Origin: Amaurobius ferox | Taxonomy: Eukaryota; Arthropoda; Arachnida; Araneae; Amaurobiidae | Direction of reading: 5' to 3' | DNA: 64,000 nt | Assembly: GCA_951213105.1 (NCBI GenBank) | Contig: OX578153.1 | Coordinates: 54,870,020 to 54,934,019, forward strand | In this document: positions 41,710-51,882 of the stretch, piece by piece | How positions within the stretch are numbered: the first letter of the stretch is position 1 | Layout of the letters: every line of letters starts with the position of its first letter | Translations under genes and position numbers: made by a program | The notes under the pieces: generated by a model | Databases searched by the model: none | Told to the model about the DNA's origin: nothing | The model's input: only the letters and a program-made list of their open reading frames with translations

Positions 41710-41960
41710 TCACTTCAAAAATGTTTGATTCGTGATCAGGGATGCTTGAAACGTGCCCTCCCTTCGAAAACTCGAATTCGAATTTTCTACCCCCGTCACA
41801 ATAGTTTCCTTATACATTATGTATATAAGGAAAGTAAAAAGCCCGTTTAAATGTGCTTGACATGCATACTACTTAGTATTCTTGTATTTTATGTTCTGTT
41901 CTTATATTTGTGTGGCTCCTGTAACTGGATTTCATCTGTAGTTGCCATGTAAATTGAATA
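36876..41960 (+). pseudogene. Decayed I/Jockey-superfamily non-LTR retrotransposon
   Basis: 5' untranslated region 36876-37059. ORF1 remains at 37060-38170, including the open piece 37308-37754 with a coiled coil (residues about 5-45) and a later 'VSFYHPDTLPADVTESL' RRM-like region. Endonuclease remains begin near 38300 ('DFDIICLTETWLN'). Reverse transcriptase remains run from about 39200 to 40940: 'NYRSITILSPF', 'YTDFSKAFDHIDLGLL' (shifted frame), 'SSGVPQGS', then a direct jump near 40205 to 'LNKLHLNASKFYVMS', so the YADD segment is deleted. Many stops are present. The 3' end has an A-rich (aaat)n tail at about 41958-41985. A 0.9-kb repeat is inserted near the end of the reading frame. Confidence 0.85.
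40927..41840 (-). mobile_element. AAGGAAAGT-family element inserted in the non-LTR ORF
   Basis: Compared with the sister copy at 1212-1971, the reading frame is interrupted after 'cctgttttaaaaaa' and resumes at 'aaaaagcccgtttaa'. The insert's ends are inverted: 'actttccttatataatgta' near 40942 and 'tacattatgtatataagga' near 41815. It contains the reversed 'gccaa' degenerate motifs (41050-41170) and a (CA)n tract (about 41670-41705). No coding region, so a non-autonomous DNA element (MITE-like) is the best reading. Confidence 0.75.
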
Positions 41961-41984
41961 AATAAATAAATAAATAGATAAATA

Positions 41985-43691
41985 ATGACTGAAAAGAAGC
42001 TAAATCATCTGTTAATTCTTATTATTGAGAACGACCTTGTTAAAACGTTAGATTTTACAGATGTTACTGATACTTTTGGTGCAATAAAAGTCAGAAAACG
42101 TCCAATTTAAATTACCCCAAGAAGTTTTAGTTCATTGTGCTGTAATATCAATATTTACCGCACAGTTTAATAAATAAAAATGTATAATATTTAAAACCTT
42201 GTATCATATTTTCATAAAATATTACTATTCTCATTTTAATTTAATTTCTGTTCAAACTTTTGGGTGCAAATATTTCAAGTATGTTAATTGGATAAAAAAA
42301 AAAGCTTTGCAAGATTTGTTTATAGCAAGATTCAACGTGCTTAATTTTAAGCACTTTTTTTTTTCTAAATTTTTGTATTTTTAAGTACTTATTTTTCTAA
42401 ACTGGCTTTTTTTTTGGGGGGGGGGGGGGGGTCGGGGGCTCTTTGGAAAAAATCGCCGGGGGACACACTTTCCCATGATTCGCCACTGCTCAACGGGTGT
42501 ATTACGCTTTCCACGAGCTCCAGCTATTAATGATCGGCAGCGAACAAAGAGCGGAACCCCGGAGTTTAGGGGCGTCAGCGAGTATAGGTCACGTAAGAAG
42601 TTGTATGCGCTTCCCGGGTTGAAAGAACTCCCAAAGCGAGCTTCAGGGGTAGTTAGTTAACATCAAGGAAGGTCCCCAATGGCCATGAAAGTGCATATGA
42701 AGCTGAGCGGTGGCGAACAGGAAGCGGGGCCCCTAGTATTTTAAGTATTTGTAAAAAATCGCTCTTTTGGTGCCATTTTCATAGTAAAAATGCACGTCGG
42801 CTTCATCCAAAGCCCCTACATAGCCCAGAAGTTTGCGGTTTTGTTCTTTATACGTAGCTATTGATCCGGAGAATAGTCAGAAACATTAAAAAAGAAAATG
42901 AATAGTTTTTAAAATATTTGTATAAAACCTCCAAAATGAGGGTATAAATGAATGTCCGGCTTCGTGGGAAGTCCTCTACTTGGTCCAAAATGTCGCCTTT
43001 CTTTGAACGCTTTTGTTGATCAGGAAAGTAACACGAAACTTTAAAAATATTAAAAACTTGATTTTAAAATATTTGTAATAAACCTCTTTTAAGGGCCATT
43101 TCTAAGGTAAAATTTTAGTCAGACTCCGTCTGTACCCCCAACTTGGCGCAGAAGATCGTAAGTTTTTTTAAAATAGCTATCGATTCGAAATTTCGAATTT
43201 TCGAAAAATTGAATAGATTTTCAGACATTTGTACAAAACCTCTAAAATGAGGATAAAACCAAAAATAATCAGGAAAAAGCGTATCCCTTCCTACAAAAAA
43301 TATAGAACCTCGTCTTATGGACTGACAGATAAATTTCAAAAATCTTCTAGAAGACGTATTTTTGATAAAATCGGTAGTTAACTCTTAAATAGTTTTCTAG
43401 AGTTATGTTTTCATTCAGTGTAAATTTAATTATTTATCTAACTACAATAAGTCTCCATGCCAAGTATGAATAGTTTAAACTATTTTATATTTTAGCCTAC
43501 AGTTTTTTTATTAGCAAACCCCGTATTATCTTTTTATAGACATTAATAACAGATTTTAGACAAAATTCAAAACAAAGCACACAATTTTGATAATTGCGCA
43601 TCTTATAGCATTTCTTCGGTGATGCATAAAATGTCTAAATATGATTTTATCCGCATAAATGAGCAGGATATAATATCACTATTCTTCACTT
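41985..43691. other. Non-coding DNA with homopolymer and repeat fragments
   Basis: A G run of about 15 is at 42417-42431. Bases 42420-42720 are GC-richer, with a 61-codon frame (42475-42660) lacking any known domain. 42730-43400 consists of similar-sounding repeated phrases ('atttgtataaaacctc', 'aaaatgaggataaa') resembling 35690-36010. Confidence 0.4.
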
Positions 43692-44885
43692 TCAGGCAGA
43701 AACACGCGAAACACGTATTTCACAAATTAAGCATATAAATCCAATAAGATGTCCCGCCATAAGAAAGTAAAACGCTCCGGCAAAGTCTGAAAGATTCAAA
43801 GGCCTCATAGAGTCATCGTCAATCGTGTGTTCATTTAACAGTTTGTATTTCAAAGCATTCTTGAAGGATGTATCAGCTGCAATTTTCTTATACAACGCAG
43901 CTGACCAAGATCTATGAACGAATTCGTTTACCTTCTCGGTGCAGCAAAATCCCTTGTATGTGTCGTCAAACATTGCGAAGAATAATTGGTAAAGAGAATC
44001 TTCCCAGATTACATATCTATCATCAAAAAGTGAATCTATCACGCCTCGTACTGTTATTAGTGCGATATTGCCTTTCACTGTTTTAAGTAAATCTTCCTTA
44101 GTATGTAATATAATTCCTTTCTCTAATTGTTTAACGATAAAATACAACTTTTCATTACTTTCCTGAGGTTTTATTACTTCTGTTAAGTTTCCATCCCCAT
44201 AAACCGCTAGCTTTACTGATCCTTTGCGAACGGCGTAATACAAGTCATTTATGTCTTTTATTCCTTTCTCTCGAACAGGAACTGTTAAGAAAGACAAAAG
44301 GACAGATCCGTAACTGAGGGAAATGAACATGATACCCAATGTCCACGTCAAGATCAGCGTTTTCTCGGCAAGTGACTTTGGGTTCCAATTGTGATGCTTT
44401 CCGAACAATGTGCCAAATATGTAGAAACACGCAGAGGATAACGAAATCTGTTTCCGAAACATCAAATAATGGGTAGCAGAAGCAAAAATGCCAAAGAAGA
44501 GTATGCTCAGCCACATACCCCAAGAGAAAGGTTTAAGGAATGCAAAAGTTTCTTGTACGAAACCTGGTTTCTGAATCACAAAAGTAATATCTGTTGTACC
44601 ATGCGGATAAATAGCCCATTCATCAAAGTACGAATCCTCGTCGAGATGTAAATTCCCAATGTAAAAGTCGAATTCAGCCGTTTCGTTGGCCAAGTATCTG
44701 TTATCAAACATCTTGTACGTAAATCCAAGGGCTTTTGAAAATACATCGAAGAACTCTTTATCCATCCCTTTCCCTTCAAAAACTTCACCAGATACGGATG
44801 ATGAGTTCTTAACGAGTAAGGAATTCACTTGAATATTCAGATGCTTTGGAAATTTTAACAAATCCTTCTTCTGTGTGGCATTCAT
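43692..44885 (-). CDS. Ionotropic glutamate receptor-like (divergent ionotropic receptor), 397 aa
   Basis: Ligand-gated cation channel subunit of the iGluR superfamily, probably chemosensory. Residues about 15-110 form ligand-binding lobe S1, followed by membrane helix M1 (about 121-142), pore loop M2 (about 150-166), and M3 (about 173-201) containing SYGSVLLSFLTV, the counterpart of the SYTANLAAF gate motif. Lobe S2 spans about 202-360 and M4 about 367-389. There is no amino-terminal domain or visible signal peptide, and the canonical S1 glutamate-binding Arg is not obvious, so it is a divergent ionotropic receptor rather than a synaptic receptor. The whole frame is uninterrupted in one exon. 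A TGA lies two codons upstream of the ATG, and a good splice acceptor (ctttacag, exon from 44906) suggests an intron in the 5' leader. An AATAAA lies downstream at 43507-43512. Confidence 0.88.
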   Translation of the reverse strand: MNATQKKDLLKFPKHLNIQVNSLLVKNSSSVSGEVFEGKGMDKEFFDVFSKALGFTYKMFDNRYLANETAEFDFYIGNLHLDEDSYFDEWAIYPHGTTDITFVIQKPGFVQETFAFLKPFSWGMWLSILFFGIFASATHYLMFRKQISLSSACFYIFGTLFGKHHNWNPKSLAEKTLILTWTLGIMFISLSYGSVLLSFLTVPVREKGIKDINDLYYAVRKGSVKLAVYGDGNLTEVIKPQESNEKLYFIVKQLEKGIILHTKEDLLKTVKGNIALITVRGVIDSLFDDRYVIWEDSLYQLFFAMFDDTYKGFCCTEKVNEFVHRSWSAALYKKIAADTSFKNALKYKLLNEHTIDDDSMRPLNLSDFAGAFYFLMAGHLIGFICLICEIRVSRVSA

Positions 44886-45735
44886 AGTTCAAAAAATTGA
44901 TATTTCCTGTAAAGACGAATATATTTTTTTGTCACAATAGAATATAATTTACAGTTAAATAAATTATTCGATATGAAATGCATACTTTGCAATAAAGTAA
45001 AAAAATTGACATGAAAAGTACTTTTTTAAAGATAAAAGAACAAAAGTTGACATTGAAAACAAACATGGAATTAACACTAGCAAATGTAAGGCAAATATAA
45101 ATCATTTTTGCTATATTTCAAATGAACATAAATATCTGTTATACATCATATTAAAATACACAACTTTTTTTATTTCATAAATTCAGGTCATCCCAGCTAT
45201 CCCGCAGTAAATGACATGGAAACATTCTTCATTATTCCTACTAAATAATTTGATTATTTTTCTAGAAGTGGCGTTCATTTTTTATTTGGGGAAGGGGAAT
45301 GAAATGAATTAGATATGAAAAATTTATTTACAGTCTTTCCATCATAATTTATAATCCAATTCGACATTTTGTTAATCAGTTATTGATATTTTTGTATAAA
45401 TTAAGGTACGCTGCAAAACAACAGCTAAGTTCTTTTTAAAATTTAACACTCAAATCAATTTTATGCTGAAGGATCTGACGGACACCTTATACACGAGTGA
45501 ATTTCCATCCCCTCCCTTCTGTATATCAGAAACTAAAAGGACTAAAATGATGAATTTTTAATTTTCTGCCTGGAAATTGTGATGAGATAAGACGTTATTG
45601 CGATTAATGAGACAAGTCGGTATTGCGTTTAATATTCTATAACCAATTCTATGCATCGGTACGCCAAAGATAGTACATTTTGCTTTCCTTTGAAATTTTG
45701 ACTTTCCCTATAATACGTGGTAATGTATATCAAAA
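44886..45735. promoter_or_regulatory. Upstream region of the receptor gene
   Basis: No coding region. A possible 5' exon or promoter of the receptor should lie in here or beyond, but cannot be placed from sequence alone. Confidence 0.3.
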
Positions 45736-45739
45736 GTAT

Positions 45740-46560
45740 TTAAATCATACCGAAAATCGCAACTCGAGTTTTCGATGGATATACATGTTTTGGGACCTCT
45801 AAAACACCAAAAATCTATTTTGACGTGACGCTTGTACGTTTGCGAGTTCGTGTGTGTGTCTGACTGTGCAATGTATGTATTCATTCTAACTGAAAAACAA
45901 ATTGACCAAATTTCATAAAATTTGGTAGGTAAACCATTTGTGGGTGAACGTGGTGCTGATTAGATTTTGGTACGATTCAAGATAAAAGAACCTGATTTTT
46001 TATGGGAATTGCATGTATCACCTCCAGATAAAATTATCATGTACCAAGCTTCACAAAATTTGGTATATAAGTGTCACTTGTTGGTTATCCTGATACACAA
46101 TCTGCTTTTCTATGTGAAAATGCGAGCAAAAATCGAATGTATCCACTCAAGCTAAAAATATTATATGCTAAATCTCCCAAAATTTTGTAGATAACTTTTT
46201 TAGTCTTTCCTGGAGCTGATTAGATTTTGGTAAGAATCAGGGAAACAGATCCAGCTTCTTTTTGTAAAATAATTCGCAAAAATCATTAAAATCTAAAATA
46301 AAAGTCTACGTATGCTCAAATGTATCAATTAAATGCTTACTTTATACGTAAATTTTGCAGATCAAAAAAATAAAACCAACCCCATTTCTCTAAGAGTAGC
46401 CGTTCTCGAGATATTTTAATTTTCTTCGCATTTTTGCTACGTCGCCTTTGAAAATACGTTCAGTTACCAAATGAAAGCAAAAATTGAATTAAAAGTTAAA
46501 ATCCAGTGTAATTTCAAGTAAGTATGCGTGTTTTGTCGGCAATAAACATCAATGAATTAA
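45740..46560 (+). repeat. Dispersed repeat related to 430-1010
   Basis: It begins with a 'cgaaaatcg...cgagttttcgatgg' block, has a short TG patch at 45850-45880 and three 'ttgtgggtg'-type blocks, and ends in the 'gttcagttaccaaatgaaa' segment seen at 903-922. The overall plan is like a diverged member of the AAGGAAAGT family. Confidence 0.6.
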
Positions 46561-48059
46561 AAAAGAAATAGAGAGAAAATGATTTTTGCCTGTAGGGACA
46601 GTCATGTACAGTCCACATAAAACATTTACTTTTGTTTCTAAAGTTTACTGATAAAGTAAAAAGCTTAATAGTTGTTATATTGAGTATTCCACTGCTACTC
46701 TTAAGAAAAAATTCAGAAATTTTTCTCTTATCGAACTATAAATAACTGTAATCGCGGATCAAAATACAGTAAATGTCGTAAGTATCAGTTTTTCAGTTTT
46801 TCTTACATAAATGATGCATTATAATCAAAATTCAACGGAAATTTAGTTCATATATTCAGTATGCTGAGAATCCTGTAGCAATCGTAAATGGAAATGTTGT
46901 GAAATTTAAATTTTTCAAATATTTTAATGACTATTCGAAATCTCGCGAATGATGAGTGAAGACGAACAGACCTTACATTCAAAATGTTATCCAAAATCTG
47001 TTCAAGATACACAATTGAAATTCGGTGTTTTGATTGTTTTGTAACAGTCGTTAGAGGAAACACAACACCAGCGGGCATTTTCCACTATCGCTCACTAAAT
47101 AAATAAGTTTTTATAGCAATTAGTTTATGAGCAAGTTCTGCGTCTGCTGTGATGGCGTCAAAGTCGTAAAGCAACAAAGTGTGGGCAGAAGCTTAGCGCG
47201 AATAGGTCCAGTGGCAACATTGCAGAGTAGAAAATACAACGTGAAAATTGCATCAAAATCGGAGCACAGCTATACAGAAAAATGACCACAGCTGTACAGA
47301 AAGAAAAGCTGACAGACAGACGGACAGACATCCGTCCAAAAATAGTCTAAAAGTATTCAGGATGTTCTAAATCATATGTCGGCATCGAAATATCGAATTC
47401 GAATATTTTCGTGAAAACAATGCTTTCTCTATACTTATCCTACATATTTATATGAGAAAATAAAAATACTTTAATAATTCGTATAAGAAATACAAAGGCC
47501 TGATTCTAAATTTTACAATGTGGTATCCTTTGAAATATGTTTAGCTTTAGTTTGAAAAAACAATGGAATTCATATCACGAAAATTGTATTATAAGATATA
47601 TTTTCTAGATGGGCTATCTATTTAGCACTTTTAAGACGCTTTCTTCATCATTCCGAAATAAAAATCTTTGTAACAAAAAATTATCATTTTTAAAAATTTT
47701 CGACACTGGAGCAGCAAGACTTTTAGTTGAGGCTAAATGTTTCAACATTTAGCCTCAACCAAAAACAAAATGCTGATCACATCTCAAAAGTTGAGGTGTG
47801 AGTATTTTTGAAATGGGGCGTCTTGCTTCTTTTTCGAAGATTTATGGAGTTTGTCAGCCTTTTAAAAAATCTATGGAAAAAAAAACCTATCGGCATATTG
47901 AAAGTTGTGATTACTCAGCTCTCTTTGAAAGACATTTAATTCTTTAAAATAATCCGAGATCGCAGATTGAAAATTGAAGGATATAAGTGTTTTAAGACAG
48001 GATCTAATTCACTTCTCCACCTTCTAAAGGTTTACGAACATATTTAAAAATCAATTGAG
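46561..48059. other. Non-coding DNA with a reversed repeat fragment
   Basis: Bases 47230-47460 carry reversed phrases of the repeat family ('gacagacagacggacagac', 'atcgaattcgaat'). An inverted pair around a short spacer lies near 47728-47760 ('gttgaggctaaatg' and 'catttagcctcaac'). No gene is seen. Confidence 0.45.
47727..47761. repeat. Short perfect inverted repeat
   Basis: The arms gttgaggctaaatgtt and aacatttagcctcaac flank a 1-2 base centre (about 47727-47761): a strong hairpin with no known neighbours to explain it. Confidence 0.6.
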
Positions 48060-49085
48060 TTTTTGAAAGTATTCTGCAACTCCTCAGATCGAATGCTACA
48101 TTTAAATCAGAAAAATCAATCATGCATAAAGCATTGACTATGAAACACTTTCTAACTGAAAAGCAATTTTATTTAAACATCTCTAAAATGCGATACATGC
48201 CGTGCTGATATATTTTAAATTATCACTGTACTACAATAATTTATTATATTTGAAAACTTGAAACTTCATAAAAAATGAACTTTAGTCAAATGCCGTTATC
48301 GAAATGTAAATCGTCTGGCTCTCTATATAAAAGCAATGAATATTTCAATCATATCACTTTTATCTCAGACTCCAGAGCTAAATAATTTTCTGTTAAAAAA
48401 AATTCGCAATTCTTTTACAACTCATCTTGCAATCACTTGTTTACACTATGTTTCCATTAAAATTGTGCTTCCTTGTAGACATAATTAAAGTTTGATCACT
48501 ATTTACTGAAAAATATTGTAATTGCGCTGTCACAGAATATAGACGCACAGAAAATAAGCAAAAATACGGTTTTAGGACGGATGCAATACTAAATATAAAT
48601 TTAAATGATCCTTGAAAATCATTATTATTACACTGGGAAAAAAGATGTATGCCATATTTTATTTTAAAGTGGGTCACGTGATCTCTCCGTATAATATGGG
48701 AATAATTATTATTTTAATTTTTATTTAAAAAAGTATCAAACATATTTTGCTGAATTTTTTTTTATATATTTTATTGGATAATTTGCATACTTCCTAAAAT
48801 TTTCTAAGCAATTTGTCCATTTTAACTTCGCTTAAAACATGTTTGAAAAATTATGTCCCATGAGGTTTAATGTATTTCACTTTTCAACCAGGGTTCAATC
48901 CAAAACTTATTGAGTGATATTATTCACTTGCATTCCCGTATGTCCCGCAGACCTTATCAGAAACATAATTTCATTTTGATGAAGTCATTTTTATGGCAGT
49001 CATCATGCGAATGGACAGACAGACACACAGAATGAACAAAGCCATAAACACTTTTCAATTATGTTAGAAAGTGTTGAAAAAGAAC
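48060..49085 (-). repeat. Two dispersed repeats in inverted orientation
   Basis: 48060-48330 matches the reverse complement of the 34556-35010 array. 48440-49085 matches the reverse complement of 3975-4620. Neither shows credible coding potential. Confidence 0.6.
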
Positions 49086-49401
49086 CAGGAGGTACTAGGC
49101 CAATAAGGCTTCAGAATATGAGACACATGTATACATACATACATTCGTTTATGGTTTTCACCCTCTAATGGTTTTTCATGGGTCAAGGACTGTCATGGGT
49201 CATTAACATGTGTTAAGACCGCCAGCGGCCTTTGCGCACTGTCGGTCACTAAATGAAGCAATCAGCTTTTATAGCAATTAGTTTTTAATAAGTTCTGCGA
49301 CCGCTGTGTTCCCGCAGATGTCGCAAAGCAGAAAAGTGTGTCGAAGCACAGCTTGATCATGTCGAGGAATTCATTGAAGAGTAGAAAACACAACATGAAA
49401 A

Positions 49402-50500
49402 TTGCTTCAAATTTGGGGCAGGTGTCCTAAAGATATACAAAAACATTACTTTTTTTACAAAAAATTTACTCAGTTTGATACTAAACTAGCTGCTATTAAA
49501 GATCGTTTAGCCCTTAAATCTAGTGTTTCTTACCATCCTAAAATTTTCTGTCCTTTTATTGATTTCTGTCATGAATTTGGTTTCAAACCTGCTCACTCTA
49601 ATATTACCACTTTATTTAATCGTATTCGATCCGATAAACTTGGGAATTTTGATGACTTTAAAAGCTTTGCTGAGTTGTATGTCGTTCCCCTGTTATCTCC
49701 TGATGGTGACTATACATTTTACATTGGTAGTACGAAACGTACTGTTGGCATCCGTTTAGAAGAACACGCTCGCGATGTTAAATCTGGTAAACTTTCTACG
49801 GCTCTTGTTCAATATGTGGTTAATGATAAATTTCTGCCCATTTTTGAAAAAACTTTCCTTTTAATTCGTTGTAACAATCCACGTAGTATTCTTCTTTATA
49901 AATCCCTGTTTATGTATATTTACCGTGAGTCGATTTGTAATTTTGATCCCTTTTAAATTTTAAGTTATGTTTGGCGACTCATTCTCGACTCCATGCAATT
50001 CAAACCTCTTAATAGTTATTTGTGAGGTCATTCTCAGGAAAATCATGCTTGACGTTTTTTCAAAATTTGTATTAGTTCTTTTCTTGTAATATTTTTAAAA
50101 ATTCGAAAGCATTTAAACTAAATTTTGTAATTTCCGTGTATATTTCTTGTATTATTCTGTAGTAAGTTCATTTACCCGTTTACATTTTTTTGCAAATTTG
50201 CTTTAAACTGGTCACTATATATATATATAAACATTCCATATTTTTAATATTTTTACTATTCATGTACATAAACATTCCATAATTTCCATATTTTTACTAT
50301 TCATGTACATAAACATTCCATAATTTCCATATTTTTACTATTCATGTAGCCACCGATGAAGGGCGTATATACATCCGGAAATACTCTGGCAGTTTTTAAT
50401 ATATGTTTTGTTTGTCTTTTAGGGTGTTTTAAATAAAAGGCCTTTCGTTGTAAAGATGCTTTGTCCTTGATTTTATTTATTAATGCAGACGTCATACCAA
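49402..50500 (+). mobile_element. Penelope-like element 3' fragment with GIY-YIG endonuclease
   Basis: The frame 49402-49956 (184 aa) ends in a GIY-YIG-type nuclease: 'DYTFYIGSTKRTVGIRLEEH' (about 115-134), with the key Tyr, Gly and Arg residues, and a C-terminal 'ILLYKSLFMYIYR'. The first ~100 residues are the linker between the reverse transcriptase and the nuclease. No reverse transcriptase is seen upstream, so the copy is 5'-truncated near 49402. The 3' region includes a 'gatgaagggcgtatatacat' motif typical of Penelope-like ends and three tandem repeats. The frame is intact to its stop at 49954-49956. Confidence 0.82.
50228..50345 (+). repeat. Three tandem ~43-bp units in the Penelope-like 3' region
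   Basis: Units contain 'aaacattccat', 'ccatatttttactattcat' and 'gtacat' in order. The first unit is slightly divergent, the next two are almost identical, and the last runs into the 'gtagccaccgatgaagggc' segment. Confidence 0.75.
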
Positions 50501-50514
50501 TTTTGATTATTTAA

Positions 50515-50812
50515 TTACTTTTCGAAACAATTGATTTCCAGTATTCACGGATCGTAAGTTTTGTACCAAATTTCATTCGAATTCCATTCGTTCGTGAGAT
50601 ATCGTCTCCACAGACTCATTGACACACAAACTCACATATATTCACACACACATACACATATACATCACCTCAAAAACGTTTGATTTGTGCTTATGGATGC
50701 ATGAAATTTGCTCTCTCGTCGAAAACTTGAATTCGGATTTTCGAGCCCCTCACATTATTTTCCTCATACTTCGTCATATATTATACTATGTATATTAGGA
50801 AAGTAAGAATTT
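50515..50812 (-). repeat. AAGGAAAGT-family fragment, reversed
   Basis: It contains, reversed, the 'gagatatcgtctccacagac' block, a degenerate (CA) tract at about 50620-50665, the 'cgtcgaaaacttgaattcg' block and the terminal 'aggaaagta'. Confidence 0.75.
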
Positions 50813-50944
50813 GACAAAATCATACAAAAAAGGTTTATTTATGCATAAAAAGGTCATGCATAAAAAGGTTTATGTAAGGCTCAATGATCAAGAGACTTTA
50901 TAGTTTTAATCGTTCTTGGGAAAAACAACTGCCATACAATTTTT

Positions 50945-51838
50945 TTGTGATGCCATCTTTTCTTGGGGGGGAGGGGGGTAGGGTACATTATCAAGTATGG
51001 TAACAATTGAAAGATTTTTACAAACTCTTTAATGTGAAGGGTATCACGCTATAAATGTAATCATTTGGAATTATAACACCGATTTCTCAAAATTCTTCTT
51101 ATAAAATTTAAAAAACACCACAAGCTACGTAAAAATGGATTTTGGTACGGGAAAGACGAGTTGAGCTACACTGCAGTTATATTTTCGATGAAAATTGAAA
51201 CAATTATCCTTTCCTTTAAATATCTACAGCTATATGTGAAAATATCACCATGTGGAAATGGTAAGTAACTCTGCTTTGTTACTCATTTTTTCAAAAGCAT
51301 TATTTAATTGCAACAAGTCGGACTCAGCCTCGAGGGAATTAAACGTTAATTACAAGGAAAGCATTATTTATATATGTATATGACAGTTGATATTGGATCT
51401 AATATACTCGTACGTATAAAATATGAAAGAGAATAAATACATCTTCATATTTCCCACATCACAACTAACATTTGTTTTGAACTTGGAACTAGAATTTGAT
51501 GTAGTGCAATCATTTGTACTTCTGATTATTTATTCTGTCAGGTTTGTCTGTCAGATTTGCATGCGAGAGGGTAAGCTGAACTGGAAAATTTTGTCCTCTT
51601 TTTTTAAGTCTTTTTTACCCTATTTACCCCTCTTCTCCCACCCCCGTTTTTACATCTCAAATGTTTTTTGAAATATATTAAATATTTTGTTTTAAGTTAT
51701 TTAACGGTAATTGCTTTCCTTACATTCGTTTAATGTATACGGAAAGTATTGTGACGGGGTCGAAAATTGGAATTAGAGTTTTCGACGGGAGAGCACGTTT
51801 CAAGCATCCTTGATCACGAATCGAACATTTTTGTGGTG

Positions 51839-51882
<44 letters not shown>

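Noticed and set aside
41605..41850. Frames rich in Thr-His repeats
   Set aside because: Translation of the (CA)n microsatellite in the inserted repeat; the same type occurs at 51720-52081 and 58699-58986.
42475..42660. 61-codon frame in a GC-richer patch as a host exon
   Set aside because: No domain, no splice context that I could support, and it borders homopolymer and repeat sequence.
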